Origin: Sinonovacula constricta
Lineage: Eukaryota > Mollusca > Bivalvia > Cardiida > Solecurtidae
DNA: 64,000 nt
Direction: 5' to 3'
NCBI GenBank assembly: GCA_007844125.1
Contig: CM017561.1
Coordinates: forward strand, 64,027,256 to 64,091,255
Made by a program: the position numbers and the translations under genes. Below, one piece after another: positions 41,590 to 54,200 of this stretch (position 1 is its first letter; every line of letters begins with the position of its first letter). The notes under the pieces were generated by a model, which searched no databases, was not told the origin of the DNA, and saw only the letters and a program-made list of their open reading frames with translations.

Positions 41590-41880
41590 GAATTGAAGAA
41601 CCAAAGTTCAATGTCCATCAAAAGAAATACACGTAACAATCCTTATAGGATGAATTAAATGACAACATAAATTACATGCACGGGGAGACTTTTTACGACC
41701 GCCAAACTGCACAAGTAACATTGTTGTGATCATGAATAAGAATATATGACAAAGTTCTATGAGCATTGCAACATATACCATACTCCGAAAAGGCACAAAA
41801 CAAAAGTATTTTACATGCAAGCCAAGCGAAAAGTAAGAACAAATATGCGATGAGTCATTTAACGAAAAGAGCAAACCCGA
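41590..41880 (+). mobile_element. Dispersed repeat copy, long form
   Basis: Matches the HCFC1-intron copy at 12,065-12,360 over about 290 bp and, in its right half, the interior of the 41,015-41,326 element. It joins the pseudogene at 41,880. Confidence 0.75.
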
Positions 41881-42235
41881 CAAAGCCTTTATCTCAGTCT
41901 TGAGCATGTCTGCTAGCTGAACAATCTGCTGCCTGACATTGTGCTCTCTCTTCAACATTATTATATACTGATTGAGACTGTGAACATGTTTCATCTGACG
42001 CGACTTCATGTTCTTTCTTAGGTGCGTGATCGTCATGTACCGTATATTATACTCATCAACATCGACTTTGTAGTTTTTGCAATGATGATCTGGCACCTTC
42101 TATCATCTTGGCGTATTTCTTAACCTTGTCATGGGTCTTTTGACATTTCTTAAGCTCTAGAAGCCCATCTTTGGTGTGCCTTCTTGACGCATTTTAGTTG
42201 GCTTCTCCGCTTTCGCCATCGGGCCAATGGTTCCT
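41881..42235 (-). pseudogene. Decayed coiled-coil gene fragment
   Basis: On the minus strand a start-like MAKAEKPTKMRQEGTPKMG is followed by a stop. The adjacent frame reads ELKKCQKTHDKVKKYAKMIE and, after a shift, KNYKVDVDEYNIRYMTITHL, RKNMKSRQMKHVHSLNQYII and MLKREHNVRQQIVQLADMLK. Charged, leucine-spaced and helix-like, it was probably once a coiled-coil protein. At least one stop and one frameshift break it, and it then runs into the repeat at 41,590-41,880. Parent gene not recognised. Confidence 0.55.
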
Positions 42236-43140
42236 TTTGAAGTTACAAAGAAACATGTGAGGTATTAGCGCCATCACCCAGCAATTTGTAAGTGAAATCA
42301 CAATTCAGGATACCTACTTATAGTAGTTAAATCTCTTCACATATCATTTTGTGGTCTTGAAATAGCTCTTCAAGGACCAGTTATGGTGCGATGTTTTTGC
42401 TGCCACCTTTTTTACACAGCATTTCTGACAAATATGAAAATTTGAGTATACCGTCAAGTACTTGAAACTCTGCAACGAGGTTCGAAAGCAATGGCATTTT
42501 GACCACATATGCATCATCTTCGCTACTTGTTACAAGTTCGCTGCGCAAGAATTGTTGTTTGAAATAGAATTGTTTTATGTTTGTGCCTTTTCTGAAAATT
42601 TTTATATCTTCTCTCTTTGCAAGCTTAATCTATAATGATTGTCATGAAATCGAGGTCATTGGCGTCCTAAATATGCCGTTGCAAGATGATGATGTCGAAA
42701 ACGATGTCTTATAAGCTCTGTTTAATTATTGATAATATTAGGAAAGTAACAATCTGTCTTTTTGTGTCATCATATGATCTGACGAACCAGAGGTTGTTTG
42801 CCTTCTATATTCTAGTGTTTATGTAGGACCCTTAAGAGTAGGACGGATTGGTGGTTCAAAACATTTGTCGAGGTCTCCGGATTCAAGCTCAGTCAAAAAA
42901 TCTAGTAGTCTGTTAAACTTAGCGAATACGATTAAAGGTCTTCGTTTTAAGGGAAACATAATACACACTAAAAGCTAATGAAACATAGATAAATAAGGGA
43001 AAATAAATCAAATAGAAACCCACGATAATGTACTCATCGCAGAACACAATACATTTTAAAAATAGACATTTTCATAAAGGACGTTTTGTACACTAAGTCA
43101 AGTACACTGTTCTCCCCTGTGTCTATAAATGATAAAAGTG
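42236..43140. other. Non-coding, no feature seen
   Basis: No recognisable gene or repeat. Confidence 0.5.
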
Positions 43141-43287
43141 ATAAAAATAATAATAATAACAATATTATTGTTATTATTATAATAATAATTATAATTATAA
43201 TTATAATAACATTATTATTTTTTATTATTGTTATATTATTATTATTATCATTATTGCTATATTATTATTATTATTATAATTCTTCTT

Positions 43288-43352
<65 letters not shown>
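43141..43352. repeat. Compound (ATT/AAT/TTC)n microsatellite
   Basis: AAT, ATT, TTC and again ATT runs. The open frames across it (poly-Ile/Tyr/Ser) are artefacts of triplet repetition. Confidence 0.95.
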
Positions 43353-44599
43353 GGGCATGTTGGTTTTGCTGGTGATATTGATGAAAGTTCGACATACTAT
43401 TAATGTACTACATTTCGCGCCGTCGTTGTTACACTTCGTGCCCTTGTAAAAATGTCTGACAATTTTTACATATAATGTCGAATGTTACATTTGATGTTGT
43501 TGTTTCATATCTTGGAGTAACACACAGTCTTTTTTTGATGACAACATGAACGATTTACACAATATTTTATAATCCATACAATGATAAGGTTCTTTGTAAA
43601 GCTAAACAGTGACTGCTGTTAAAACTAAAATTGTATTGTTAAATAATTCAAAATCACTTATATTATATTTGAGTTCCATAACGACAATGTCAAGCTAAAT
43701 TTTGTGAACGAGTTTTCTAACCGCTTCTTTTAGTTTAATTTAAATCGTAATTTCTCCATAAAACAGTAACAGAACGCTTAGTTTATAAGTCACTAGAGTT
43801 CGTAAGATTTGATAATGTCTTCATTTTTCTAATTGTATTTGTTTAGCTCTTTTATTTTTTCTAGTAGTTATACTGATCTGAGTTATATGTTTGTGAAAAT
43901 GATACACTCATTGAATAGCTTCAGTTGAAATAGTATACGTTTATGTTTAAACTTAAGAATTCCACAACCAAATGTATGGTCTAACAAGTTATAGTGTTTA
44001 AGGTAATTGTAGTAAGTTGCTGAAACTCAAATAATGTGCAAAAATATTAAAATAAAACTGCTTATTTCTTGAGCAAGCGAATAAACGTTCATATATTTCA
44101 ATTAAGTTGTGTCTAGTTGATCAAGTTTAATATGCACATTGAATAATAGAGAATTTTAATCTCCGTTTAAAGCTCATGTTTATTCCGGGTTTTCTTATCT
44201 TAGGACTGGAACATTAAAGTATATCGATACTCTTTTTGATTAAGTGTTCAATTGTCGAAAAAAGGTCGTTATAGCAACGTTGGTTGGGACATACAAAAGC
44301 GTCATCTATGTTTTAGTGCTGCTCATGGAGATGAATATCATTTTGTTTGATAGCACTTATTAAAAACGATAGACGAACGTGCATTTCACAATTCTATGCA
44401 ACTAATTTTATACTGCTAAGTTTGGTGATTAAGCTAAGAAACTCAATCTCCATTTAAACACGTTTAATAATCCAATAATAAAATAGCTGTTACGTAAATT
44501 TTATGTTAACATTACCTATTGTTACCATGTTAAAGCAAGTATCTGTTACAATTTGAGCAACATTCGTCCCAGATGTTTAATTTGAATATTGCAGCGCCA

Positions 44600-46990
44600 T
44601 AATAGCATGTTTCTTGATTGTTATGTGTTTGCTTTATAATTTCATGCAATTAACACACCTTAAACATCTATTGGACTTGTATGACATATTTATCCTACTT
44701 AGCATAATATAATTAATTAACTTTATGCAAACTTTAAAATTCTATTCTGTCCAAAGTTAATCACATACATGCACATTTCTAAACATCAGTTTAATATGTT
44801 GATTATTATTGTATTTATCAAACACCATACTGACTTTGATTTTCTTTTTTTTCAATGGTGTTATTTGAATACTTTTCTACTTTTTATATTTTGATCTAAA
44901 GCCGAACTAGATGCCACTTTTTCTTCCTTACTTATTAGTTACTTTTTGTTTTCAAAATCAATAATAGTTCCTGGATTCAAATAACAGATTTGTATAGATT
45001 TGCCATTGATGGATATGTGTGCATTAACCAAGACCAATCTGCTCGCTACACAATGCAGCGTCATGAATTCTTAGCCAATTGCATTTATGAATTACCCATT
45101 CTAATTGTTTTCATGTTTGCAATGACCACAAGGCATATTTGTAGACCCTTTGTAGACTGTAACAAATATTGTAGACCATGACAACCCCCACATCTATATA
45201 ATATTTGCCTAAGCCTGTGCTAGCTAGGGGTTACTGTCTATGTATCATAGAGTAACATCCTGTCATCTAATGACTTCAGTCTTGAAACGTTGTATTTTCT
45301 GACTTGATTTCTAAATTTGGCGAGAATATATACTTCCATAATAATGTAAAAGATGATCGGAGTGTGAACAAACATAGGATTTTATTGCTATTGTTTGATG
45401 TGCTAAAATTGTGTTTAAAGTTCATCGATTTTTTCATGTACATATAGATGACAAATATAAAAAATGAATAAGTCAGGTTTTAACATGAATAATAAATACA
45501 AAAAACAGCATTCTTTCTTTCAGTATACAAACAAAGGGTATTTGCATTTTTTTTTGAAACACATATTTATGGCATTTTATTGAAATTGATCCGAATCGAT
45601 GAAAGACATACTCATATGTTAACCACTGCTTCCATGTTTGTTTTATCTGGTCAAAATACACAAATGAATCATAGTTAAAATGTAGATGCAAACAAAATAA
45701 TGTTTTTAATAATAAGACATCAATGAACCAGGGAGTTATATTACACAATATTATAATTAACGCCATTAATTTCTTGTATACATTGATGTTGATGTTAATG
45801 CTAAATTTAGATACATTTTTTTCATCCAGTTTTGAATTTATAGATATTTTATTATGTTATCTATCTATTGTTATAAATTCTAACATTGATATTTAGTGTG
45901 TGTTTTTTAGAAATAAGATAGCTCCAAATATTACGTTATATCCTCTTTAGGGGAAGAGTTTTACTATTGAGTATCGATTAGAAACAAATTATAGTATAAG
46001 ACAAACCAATCGAACATGTTACTTGATTGGTTTGACTCAAATTATCCCAAATATGTAATTGCTTGTCTACAAACTCAACACGTCTTATACTGATTTTCCT
46101 TTTTTTCTGCTGACTGTGCTTTATTTAAATGTAACTGAGCTCTTGATAGCGAAACGATTTATTTCATAGATTGCCCAAAATGTATTTTAGTTGATGCTGC
46201 AAAAATAAATTAATTTTACCACATGATTTTGATTTTTTAGACTTTTAATTTATCAGGTAATAAATTTGTTATCAAATGTAGCAAATATTCAACTACCAAT
46301 CATTTAGAAAAAAATTAGCTAAACATGTTTTATTGAAAAGCTGGTAGAGTAATGCAGAAAAAAAAATGTCAAAGTGAAAAAGTAGGAAGAAAAAATGTTG
46401 ACCATGCATGCCCGTACCAGGACTCGAACCCTCATCCCCTTTTGAAGCATATTATCCCTAATTTTCCTCAATTGGAGGTGCATCATTACAGTTACTCTAC
46501 CTTATGTCTGTAAAAAGATAAACCATGTATTTTATTTTTCTTACTAATTGAATAGGTCTGAGAAGTAGTTTACTCTCAATATCCAAGTAAATTCTTGGTT
46601 CAGACAGTGTTTACAGTAAAGCAACGGTATACTGTTTGATTTTTGTTGCAAAAGTATACGTTTCTGATACAAAAATGAAGAAATGTAAACAAGTGGTATA
46701 TTTTGTGACTGAGAAGTAAAGTTGTATATATAAAATTAATAAGATACATCAAAACATCGGCATATATTATAACAAAGTGATAAACAAAATTATGTATGCA
46801 TGTATGCGTTTGTTCGTGTATTTTATTGTGTTTATTTTTCTCTATCTATCTGTATACACTATTTTTCTGTCTATCACTTTTGTTCTGTTCTGCTCAACGG
46901 CTTTTCAGTTCGTTTTTAACAATAAAGTAGAATTCAATCCAGGGATTATATTTATTAATAAATAAAATGGACATAAACTTTCAATTAAAT
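44600..46990. other. Extra DNA within duplication copy 2, no gene
   Basis: AT-rich. The only structured piece is a tRNA-like B box in reverse orientation at 46,417-46,432. Short open frames (44,990-45,181; 45,473-45,766; 46,777-46,965) are not recognisable. Confidence 0.5.
46405..46505 (-). other. tRNA-like remnant
   Basis: The reverse complement contains GAGGGTTCGAGTCCTGGTAC, a good Pol III B box (GGTTCGAGTCC). The stem around it pairs poorly and no convincing cloverleaf or A box could be drawn, so it is a decayed tRNA or SINE head, not a functional tRNA. Confidence 0.4.
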
Positions 46991-47879
46991 ATAAAATAAA
47001 TTTGTTTTCGTTAATCCTTTGAAAGGCAATTGTCATTGATAGCATCGGTTCCTCACCTCCATTGTGCTGTTACAATGTATACATATACAAATCTGAAACT
47101 CGTTTAAACATACATGTGAAAACAAAACATGTGTCATGACCTCTGACATTTCCTCAGTTTGAAAAATATTAGGTGTTGTCTCTGGTGACAGTCCTGGAGC
47201 TGCTATATGCCGATCGGTGCATCGACTTTACTGACTTAAACCTGAAATTTATCCACTTGGTCAATATAACTAGGTACATCATAAGAACACTATCGAAACA
47301 AACCGGGTAACGTCGTAGCGTAAGTAAACGTAACGTCAGTCAACGTCAACTCTTTACACACCGATCCCCCAAATTAACGCTTGTCTGTGATAAAAAGTGT
47401 TGTCTTTTAATTTAAAAATTCATACGACTTTCTATATATTTAATAATATTTATATATTATTATATTAAAATTAAACTAGAACGTTGTAACTCTTAGACGA
47501 AAAACAATTTTAATTTTGCAGTGTGGTTGTCTTATTAAATCTCCATCTTTCTATTATTATTCATTCTATCAAGACGGTTACGTATATATTTCTTTCAAGT
47601 ATGTGAACAGTTAACATGAACCGGGCACTTAGAATCTTTACCCGTCTCCTTCTAGTGTTTTACGTTAATCAGGGAATATTTCTTCGCTGACAATCTAATA
47701 TATTGTGTAGCTGTTCAAATTACAAGTATACATACCGCACCCGAATACAAAGTGAAAAGTATTGTGTAATTAATGACGTCGTTCCACAGACATAATTATA
47801 CGTCATCTCTTGATCTTTTTTTTTTTTCAAATTGATATGATTCGTATTCATGCCACTCTATGTCTTGGAAAAACCCTTA

Positions 47880-48110
47880 AGAATATATGGACAAAGTCCT
47901 ATGAGCATTGCAACATGTACCAAACTCCGAAAAGGCTCAGAACAAAGGTATTTCACATGCAAGCCAAGCGAAAAGTAAGAACAAATTTGTGATGAGTCAT
48001 TTAACGAAAAAAGCAAATCAGCCTTGGAACGGTCAGTCGTCAATATGGACCGACTGGGGTGCTTAAACCGGTTTTACAGAGCTCTAACCTCGCACTTTCT
48101 GACGTATAGT
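47880..48110 (+). mobile_element. MITE-family copy inside duplication copy 2
   Basis: It contains CTATGAGCATTGCAACATGT, TGTGATGAGTCATTTAACG and a complete right terminus (TGCTTAAACCGGTTTTACAG ... CCTCGCACTTTCTGACG). The left terminus is missing. At the matching spot in copy 1 (about 38,620-38,658) only a terminus-like AGTGCGGGGTTAAAGGTC remains. Confidence 0.75.
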
Positions 48111-48867
48111 AAGTGGTAAAGCTACTAAGTAACAATTTCTGTGTATTACTTCACACATAAAAGTACATGGCCCACACTTCACATGCATTCAAATCATTGA
48201 GTCCCTTATTAGTTAATCAGTTACTTAACTTTAAAAATAACTTATTACCCCAGGCACAGTTTGGGGAAATCATCCTTGTTGGATAAAAAAAACCCGCCTG
48301 AATAGAGCTGGAAAGCGCCTCGACGATTTCAACCTAAAAGTCAAGCAATATGTTATGATGCTGACAAAATCTAGTGGTCACATGTGCTTGTTTATTTCAT
48401 TATTCCTTTATGTTAAACATCGTTCTTTTAACAATAATTAAAAAGTTATAATGTGACTTAACCCGTCCGAGTCGCTTTAATGTATCTTAGTATATGATTG
48501 CAGTTTAACACAGTTTTGCATTTTGTTTTCATAACAATGCTCATTACATCAGTTGAACATAATGTAGTACATAGTTTTTCACAATATTAGGGATGCTTTC
48601 ATCACTTTAATTGCAGATTTTCTTTGAACATCATCACATTTCACGATCATTAAATTTTCCTTCGCAAGCAAAGATTCCTTAATGACGTTTGAAATACGAG
48701 AAGCCCCGTGACTTAACGAGATCTGAAATGGATGTATCATTACGCAGGTTCAAGCAATTGGTTTTAGAAATGAAAACGTGATTTGATATGACGTACCCGC
48801 TTGCTTACATGTTTTGTAATCAACGTGGGACACTGTCCTATGTGTGACAATGGTTTGTTTTAATTGA

Positions 48868-49059
48868 TTGACAGAAGGGAAATGGTGTCGAAACGAAAAC
48901 ACTTTCATGATCGGAATGGGTGAGTATACCGTATGCTCGAAAGGAAGTAGTCTGTTGTTTATATGGCACACTTGGTTTTTAACGAATAACCCGGAAACTA
49001 TAAGTTGTTCGTTATATCCGGAATGGTCACATTTACGTCTAACCAAAGTGCCTGAGTGA
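48868..49059 (+). other. Open frame paralogous to 39,304-39,510
   Basis: Partner of the copy-1 frame (see there). About three quarters of residues agree, with nucleotide differences spread over all codon positions, which favours neutral retention. Confidence 0.25.
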
Positions 49060-49431
49060 CTTTTACCTTCGTCTGAGTATCTTGTTAGTTACTTCCTTCA
49101 CACCGATCTTTTTATGTAAGACTATTGTGTTTCTGCAAAACACAGATGTATAAGACAATTTAGTTTCCCTCCTAGATTTACAGATTTACCTTTTTTCTAA
49201 TAATTGTAAAAGCGTTATTCCTGCTTTTTTAGAAGCTCGTTTCAGCATTTCTGAACATGGGAAGTTGTTTAAAAGAAAGGTTTCTTATGAAATGTTTTAG
49301 GTGCTTTTTTAAAAAATTGTAGAAAAAGCAGAAAGTTATATGTAAGTTAATAATTTAGCTCTACTTCCCAACGAGGGAACGTTAAAGCCATTTGTTAAAG
49401 CTGTTAAAATCCAATTTAAACTTGGAAGTGC

Positions 49432-49469
49432 TCTCTCTTATCTCTCTCTCTCTCTCCATCTCTCTTTCT

Positions 49470-49515
<46 letters not shown>

Positions 49516-49540
49516 CTCTCTCTTTCTCTCTGTGTGTCTC
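49432..49540. repeat. (TC)n microsatellite
   Basis: About 100 bp of CT/TC dinucleotides with a few TTTC interruptions. Confidence 0.96.
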
Positions 49541-49997
49541 AGTATGTCTCTGTTTGATGTATTAAATAGCAGAATAGCAGTATCCGTCTTTGATAAATTG
49601 AAACTTTGCTTTTGATAATAAGTCATTTGGTATTTAGTAGTATTTCGGTGTTATATGCAATAACATATTACATTTAACTTGGCAGCAACTTTTGTTAAGC
49701 TGTATTTTAACGTCAGTCCAGTGTGTAATTATTAGCCACATAAGCACATAATTACGTAATATCCTTGCATTGTAACAACAGTGTTTTCATCGGGATCAGT
49801 GACATGTCAATTCGTTCTGTGATTATAAGAAATAAGATAATGAAAAAGAAAAAATATCATGTTCCTGAAAAATACTCCCTGAACGATAAAGATTTGTGTA
49901 ATTTAAGATGGCATTTTCTGCAGTTTAGTTTTATAGTTAATTTTATGAAAATATTTTTGCCATTTTTCATCTTCTACGTATGTAACATCTTGAAAAA

Positions 49998-50210
49998 AGA
50001 ATATATGACAAAGTCATATGAGCATTGCAACATATACCAAACTCTGAAAAGGCACATGGCAAATGAATGTCACATGCAATCCAAGTGAAAAGTAAGAACA
50101 AATTTGTGATGAGTCATTTACCTAAAAGAGCAAACTAGACAGTTACCGCCTTGGAACGGTCAGTCAGCAATAAAGGCCGACTGGGGTGCTTAAACCGGTT
50201 TTAAAATCCT
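49998..50210 (+). mobile_element. MITE-family copy, right terminus truncated
   Basis: ATATGACAAAGTCATATGAG through GTGATGAGTCATTTACC to GGTGCTTAAACCGGTTTTA. Confidence 0.75.
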
Positions 50211-50747
50211 ATTAGATAGTGTCGGGTTTTTCCTCATTTATTGTTTTTGTTTTAAACAGTTCTATACTCTCATGATTATACACTATAAATGCTTTCTCTA
50301 GGGATCAATATTTATGGAAAACTATCAAATAAAATATATAACTTTTCAAACATGTCTTTGTTACTTGCTCCCATATTGCTTTAACCTGTTTACCTATTCC
50401 AGTTTTTGCGTCGCCTATGAGGCTTCGCATCAATGACTTTTCTTGTTTGTTAACCTCGTAAGCACGAATGACCTATATTTTCTATGTTTTCTTGTATATG
50501 CCGGCTTTCGAATTGTTAGCTTCTCCGTTTAATAATGGACTGCGTTGGGTGCCTGCTACTATAATAATACAAAAAGCCGCCTCGGTAGAATGATGTTTAA
50601 TATACGATGATGTGTAATGTTTGCCAAACCTATATACACAGAAAATATCAACACGATTATACAGCTATTTTGATATTTATCAAATCGTTATCATGTTAAT
50701 TAAAATCTATTAATTTTGGATCATTCCTCATCTTTTATTCGTTTGCT

Positions 50748-50895
50748 ATGACAAAGTCTTATGGGCATTGCAACATTTAATAAGGCACATGACAAAGGTT
50801 TGCACATACAAGCCAAAAGTGAAATGGGGAGTGATTATGTTATGAATCATTAAATAAAAAAGAGCAGACCCAACAGTTGCCACCTTGGAAAGTAT
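50748..50895 (+). mobile_element. MITE-family copy, internal fragment
   Basis: TATGACAAAGTCTTATGGGC, a GCAACATTTAATAAGGCACA block and GAGCAGACCCAACAGTTGCC. Ends missing. Confidence 0.65.
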
Positions 50896-51744
50896 ATTTC
50901 AAATTTAAACGCGCGATGAATTATCATTTAATTATCATACACATCTTGTATAAAATAAAATATAGATGTACAACTATGTTACTGTTAGATGCAACGCGTA
51001 CTTGAATGTCATTCAGCCTCTATTTATAACTATATTTTGAAGCCAACAAGAAAAGATAGTAAGTGACATATGAATCGTTTAAGACACATAAATAAGCTAT
51101 GATTAACAGATAACTTTCACAATACTCTCAATGTCTGTTATTGTCTGGCTTGAAAAACTGAAACAAATTAATATCGGATAAGATCAAAGAACTCGAAATG
51201 GGAATAACTAGGGACATGTTAATTAACAATCACAAAAATAATTAGCAAAATGTTTATTGGCCTGGTTTTACACCTAATACCTGATTATTTACATTTTGTT
51301 TTTGAAATGTAATATAATTAAATGATAATTTGAGCTTTATTTGTTTGTCATTAGTATTAGAAGCATATAATACCTTTTTAATAATGAATTTTCTGAGTAC
51401 AAAAAAATGTATTCGATATAGTCTTAAATTGAAACTAAAATCAAGCTCTGCCATAGCTTCATAGCTTTCTCGTGTAGAAAAGCATGTGCCTAGACAACAA
51501 GCACGTGGAAGAAAACGATACATCTTTAGTAACTGTATAAACAATTGAACTGAAATCGATCCGTACGGGTTATTCATTTTATCCGTTGGGAGAAAATCCA
51601 TTGGGTGGATGTCCCGAATATGCACCATTTCTACACATTAGTTAAATTACACACATACATGTTATGTGATGCACTCTCACTTGTGAAACGTAGAAAATGT
51701 CGCAAATATGCGAGTACTTCAAATTAAATATACGATGTACTTCG
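50896..51744. other. Non-coding, no feature seen
   Basis: A 124-codon minus-strand frame (51,254-51,628) is open but has no recognised content. No repeats recognised. Confidence 0.45.
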
Positions 51745-52068
51745 TGATTGTGTGATGGGTTTATCATCCCTCTAACCATTTCCAGTCATCCGGAGACGAA
51801 GTCCACTTAAAAACAGATAAAGTGCTGCCACCACAGTGTTCAAATAACATGCCTTGAACACCTGGTATGATACCTCACATTATACTTACACTGTGTGGAC
51901 CAGTTCTGGAATTGCCCTTATATTAGCTTGAGTCTAAGCAAGCGAGCTGTACCACTATTGTTCTAATTGTGTTTTACTGACAATCTTAATGACTTACATA
52001 TGTCGTTGCCCGTATTTGAACCCGAAGCCTGTTGTACTTTGAGCCGAGGCTCCATTGACCGAGGCACA
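51745..52068 (-). mobile_element. Near full-length tRNA-derived SINE
   Basis: Read on the minus strand: head GCCTCGGTCAATGGAGCCTC (A-box region), B box TCGGGTTCAAATACGGGCAA, body with ACACTGTGGTGGCAGCACTT and GTGGACTTCGTCTCCGGATG, tail GATGATAAACCCATCACACA. This is the organisation of a bivalve tRNA-derived SINE. It ends about 110 bp upstream of the exon at 52,181. Confidence 0.75.
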
Positions 52069-52180
52069 TGTTCCGGTATTAAGAGAAAGCAAAACTATAG
52101 CATCGTATCTGTACAACACCAATAAGCCTTGACAATGCGCTAGAAATTGATCTAATTTAGATTATATTTTTATTTTGCAG

Positions 52181-52242
52181 CTACGGAGTAAACATATCCT
52201 GAAACTGGACCAAAGATCCAGAAACATCGTTATGAGCCAAAC
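52181..52242 (+). CDS. Membrane-protein gene, exon with candidate start (MSQT)
   Basis: Open throughout in the frame that continues into 54,777. ATG at 52,232-52,234 in context CGTTATGA. Either this is a partly 5'-UTR exon, or the 17 preceding codons are coding. Confidence 0.55.
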
Positions 52243-54169
52243 GTAAGTAACAATAAGCATCTTTTAAGCAGACCTTGTCGGAAATTTAATTAGATGGAAC
52301 TATGGTTGTCTTTTTGGGTCCAAACTGATAGGGTCGTTACGGCAGATAAATATCATTACCTGCACCCCATCCCTACCATATAGCCTGGATCTCATGGGTA
52401 GCATTATATGGTATAAGGATTTTCTCAGAAACAATGCTAAACATTTTTTTCCCAGATGCATGTTATTTATGAAAAAGCATTCATGAATATTGATAAATTT
52501 ACATAATAATTTTATTTCTTAAAAAAAAAGTAATTCATCATATATTTTAATATATCGTAATTTCAATTTTACACATGTTTATAACTTAATGTGTGTTTTA
52601 AATGAAAACTTAAATGTGTGTTTTTTCCGTACTACATTTTTATCAGTTTATTCGTATTTTTGGACGTGTAAATGTTATTAAATTGCATTGCCCATTTAAG
52701 ATGTAGTAAGATTTAAAAGGTTTTCTTTTAAAGTAAGCAATCTTCTTTTTTCACTGCATTTATGTTTTAAAGCTAAAACATATGTATAATATTTTTAGAT
52801 CTAAACTAGCTATGTAGATCTACATGTTGTTCTAAGATAGACACATTTATATTCAAAATATAAGATTTAATGATTAATTACGGAACCGTTAAAACAAACA
52901 CGTCTAAATAAGGATATATAACGATTAATTATGGTTAAAACAACGAAGTTCATATGAAACTTTTTAGTTGAATGGATTTGTTCTCCAAGGTTATAATTTA
53001 AAAATCAAGATTGTGAAAATATTTCCGTAATGAATAGAATACATGTTATTTAAATACATACACACACAGTTTATATGTGACAAGTACATATGCACACAAT
53101 TTATATGTGACAAGTACATATGCACACAGTTTATGTGTGACAAGTACATATGCACACAGTTTATATGTGACAAGTACATATGCACACAGTTTATATGTGA
53201 CAAGTACATATGCATACTGTTTACCAGAAACTTTAAAAATAACTTATTTTATATTTTGATTGAATTTATTATCTTTAATTAAAATGTGGATCAATGGGAA
53301 CTGTCTGATCAAGATTTACACTTGTCTTGTTCAATTTATTTTCATTTTGTTACCTATACAGTTTAAAAACATTCGTCGTAGCGGGAAACTGAGCTGCTTA
53401 ACGCGCTAAACCTGATCCCACTCTGTTCCTAAATTGCTTATTTTCTTCAGTTTGTAAAGAATTGTCATAGTTCTAAATATAAAAAGGGAGTGCATGTATT
53501 TATCATTAAAAATTAAATTATAAAGGTTTTTTCACAATACACGTTATGTAAATATGTTTAAATAAAACATTTGGTGGATGTTAAAAAAACAGTTTGTACA
53601 ATTTGGTCATTAAGTGTAAACTAAACCATTAGTTTTAAAATAAATCATGTCATGAACACACTAAGGAATTTAATTTTGACATACGCTTTATTTAAGGCCT
53701 TTTATAAAAAAATGTGCATCGAGAGTTGTTTAATAAAGGCGCAGTAAAGAAGGTATTCATATATTTTTCTTATCTTTATAGCTGAATACAATAAAACAAA
53801 TCTTGAAAAAAGGTTTTGTACGGTATTTTTTATTGCGGTCTCTATAGACCGTATCAGAATACGCCCCAAAGTAATTTTCAAATACTTAAGCTGTCTTGAT
53901 TGGTAAAGTTTCAAAATGATGCCATTATACATCACAGTGGACAATTATTAGTTCAATGCTGCAATGATATCACAACATTAATATACATTAAAACATATGT
54001 TTATTCATTAACGCAATAACACATTTTAAACATATCCATATAATAATAAGTTGACCATGTTAAAATAATTAAAATCAAAAGGCACATTGTAGTAAAAGTC
54101 ATCAGCTACATTTATTTCGATTTCTTTATGTTATAAAGATATTTAACATTGGTTATTTACTTGATATCT

Positions 54170-54200
<31 letters not shown>

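Larger units (their letters stand above)
43545..50600. repeat. Segmental duplication, copy 2 (expanded)
   Basis: Partner of 37,080-40,210 in the same order and orientation, but about 7 kb long because of extra DNA at about 44,600-46,990, a MITE copy at 47,880-48,110 and other insertions. The first kilobase (43,545-44,570) shares the LINE-derived stretch (CAATGATAAGGTTC(T/G)TTGT). Confidence 0.8.

Noticed and set aside
43086..43449. Poly-Ile/Tyr/Ser frames
   Set aside because: Translation of ATT/TTC microsatellites.
46405..46505. Functional tRNA gene on the minus strand
   Set aside because: A good B box, but the T-stem pairs poorly and no acceptor stem or A box could be built.
49438..49626. 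Arg/Glu-repeat minus-strand frame
   Set aside because: Translation of the TC microsatellite.
51254..51628. 124-codon minus-strand frame
   Set aside because: Open, but compositionally like random AT-rich sequence and with no motif. I could not support it without expression data.
53043..53282. Open frames of QFICDKYICT repeats
   Set aside because: The 30-bp tandem repeat is open in several frames on both strands; no supporting context.
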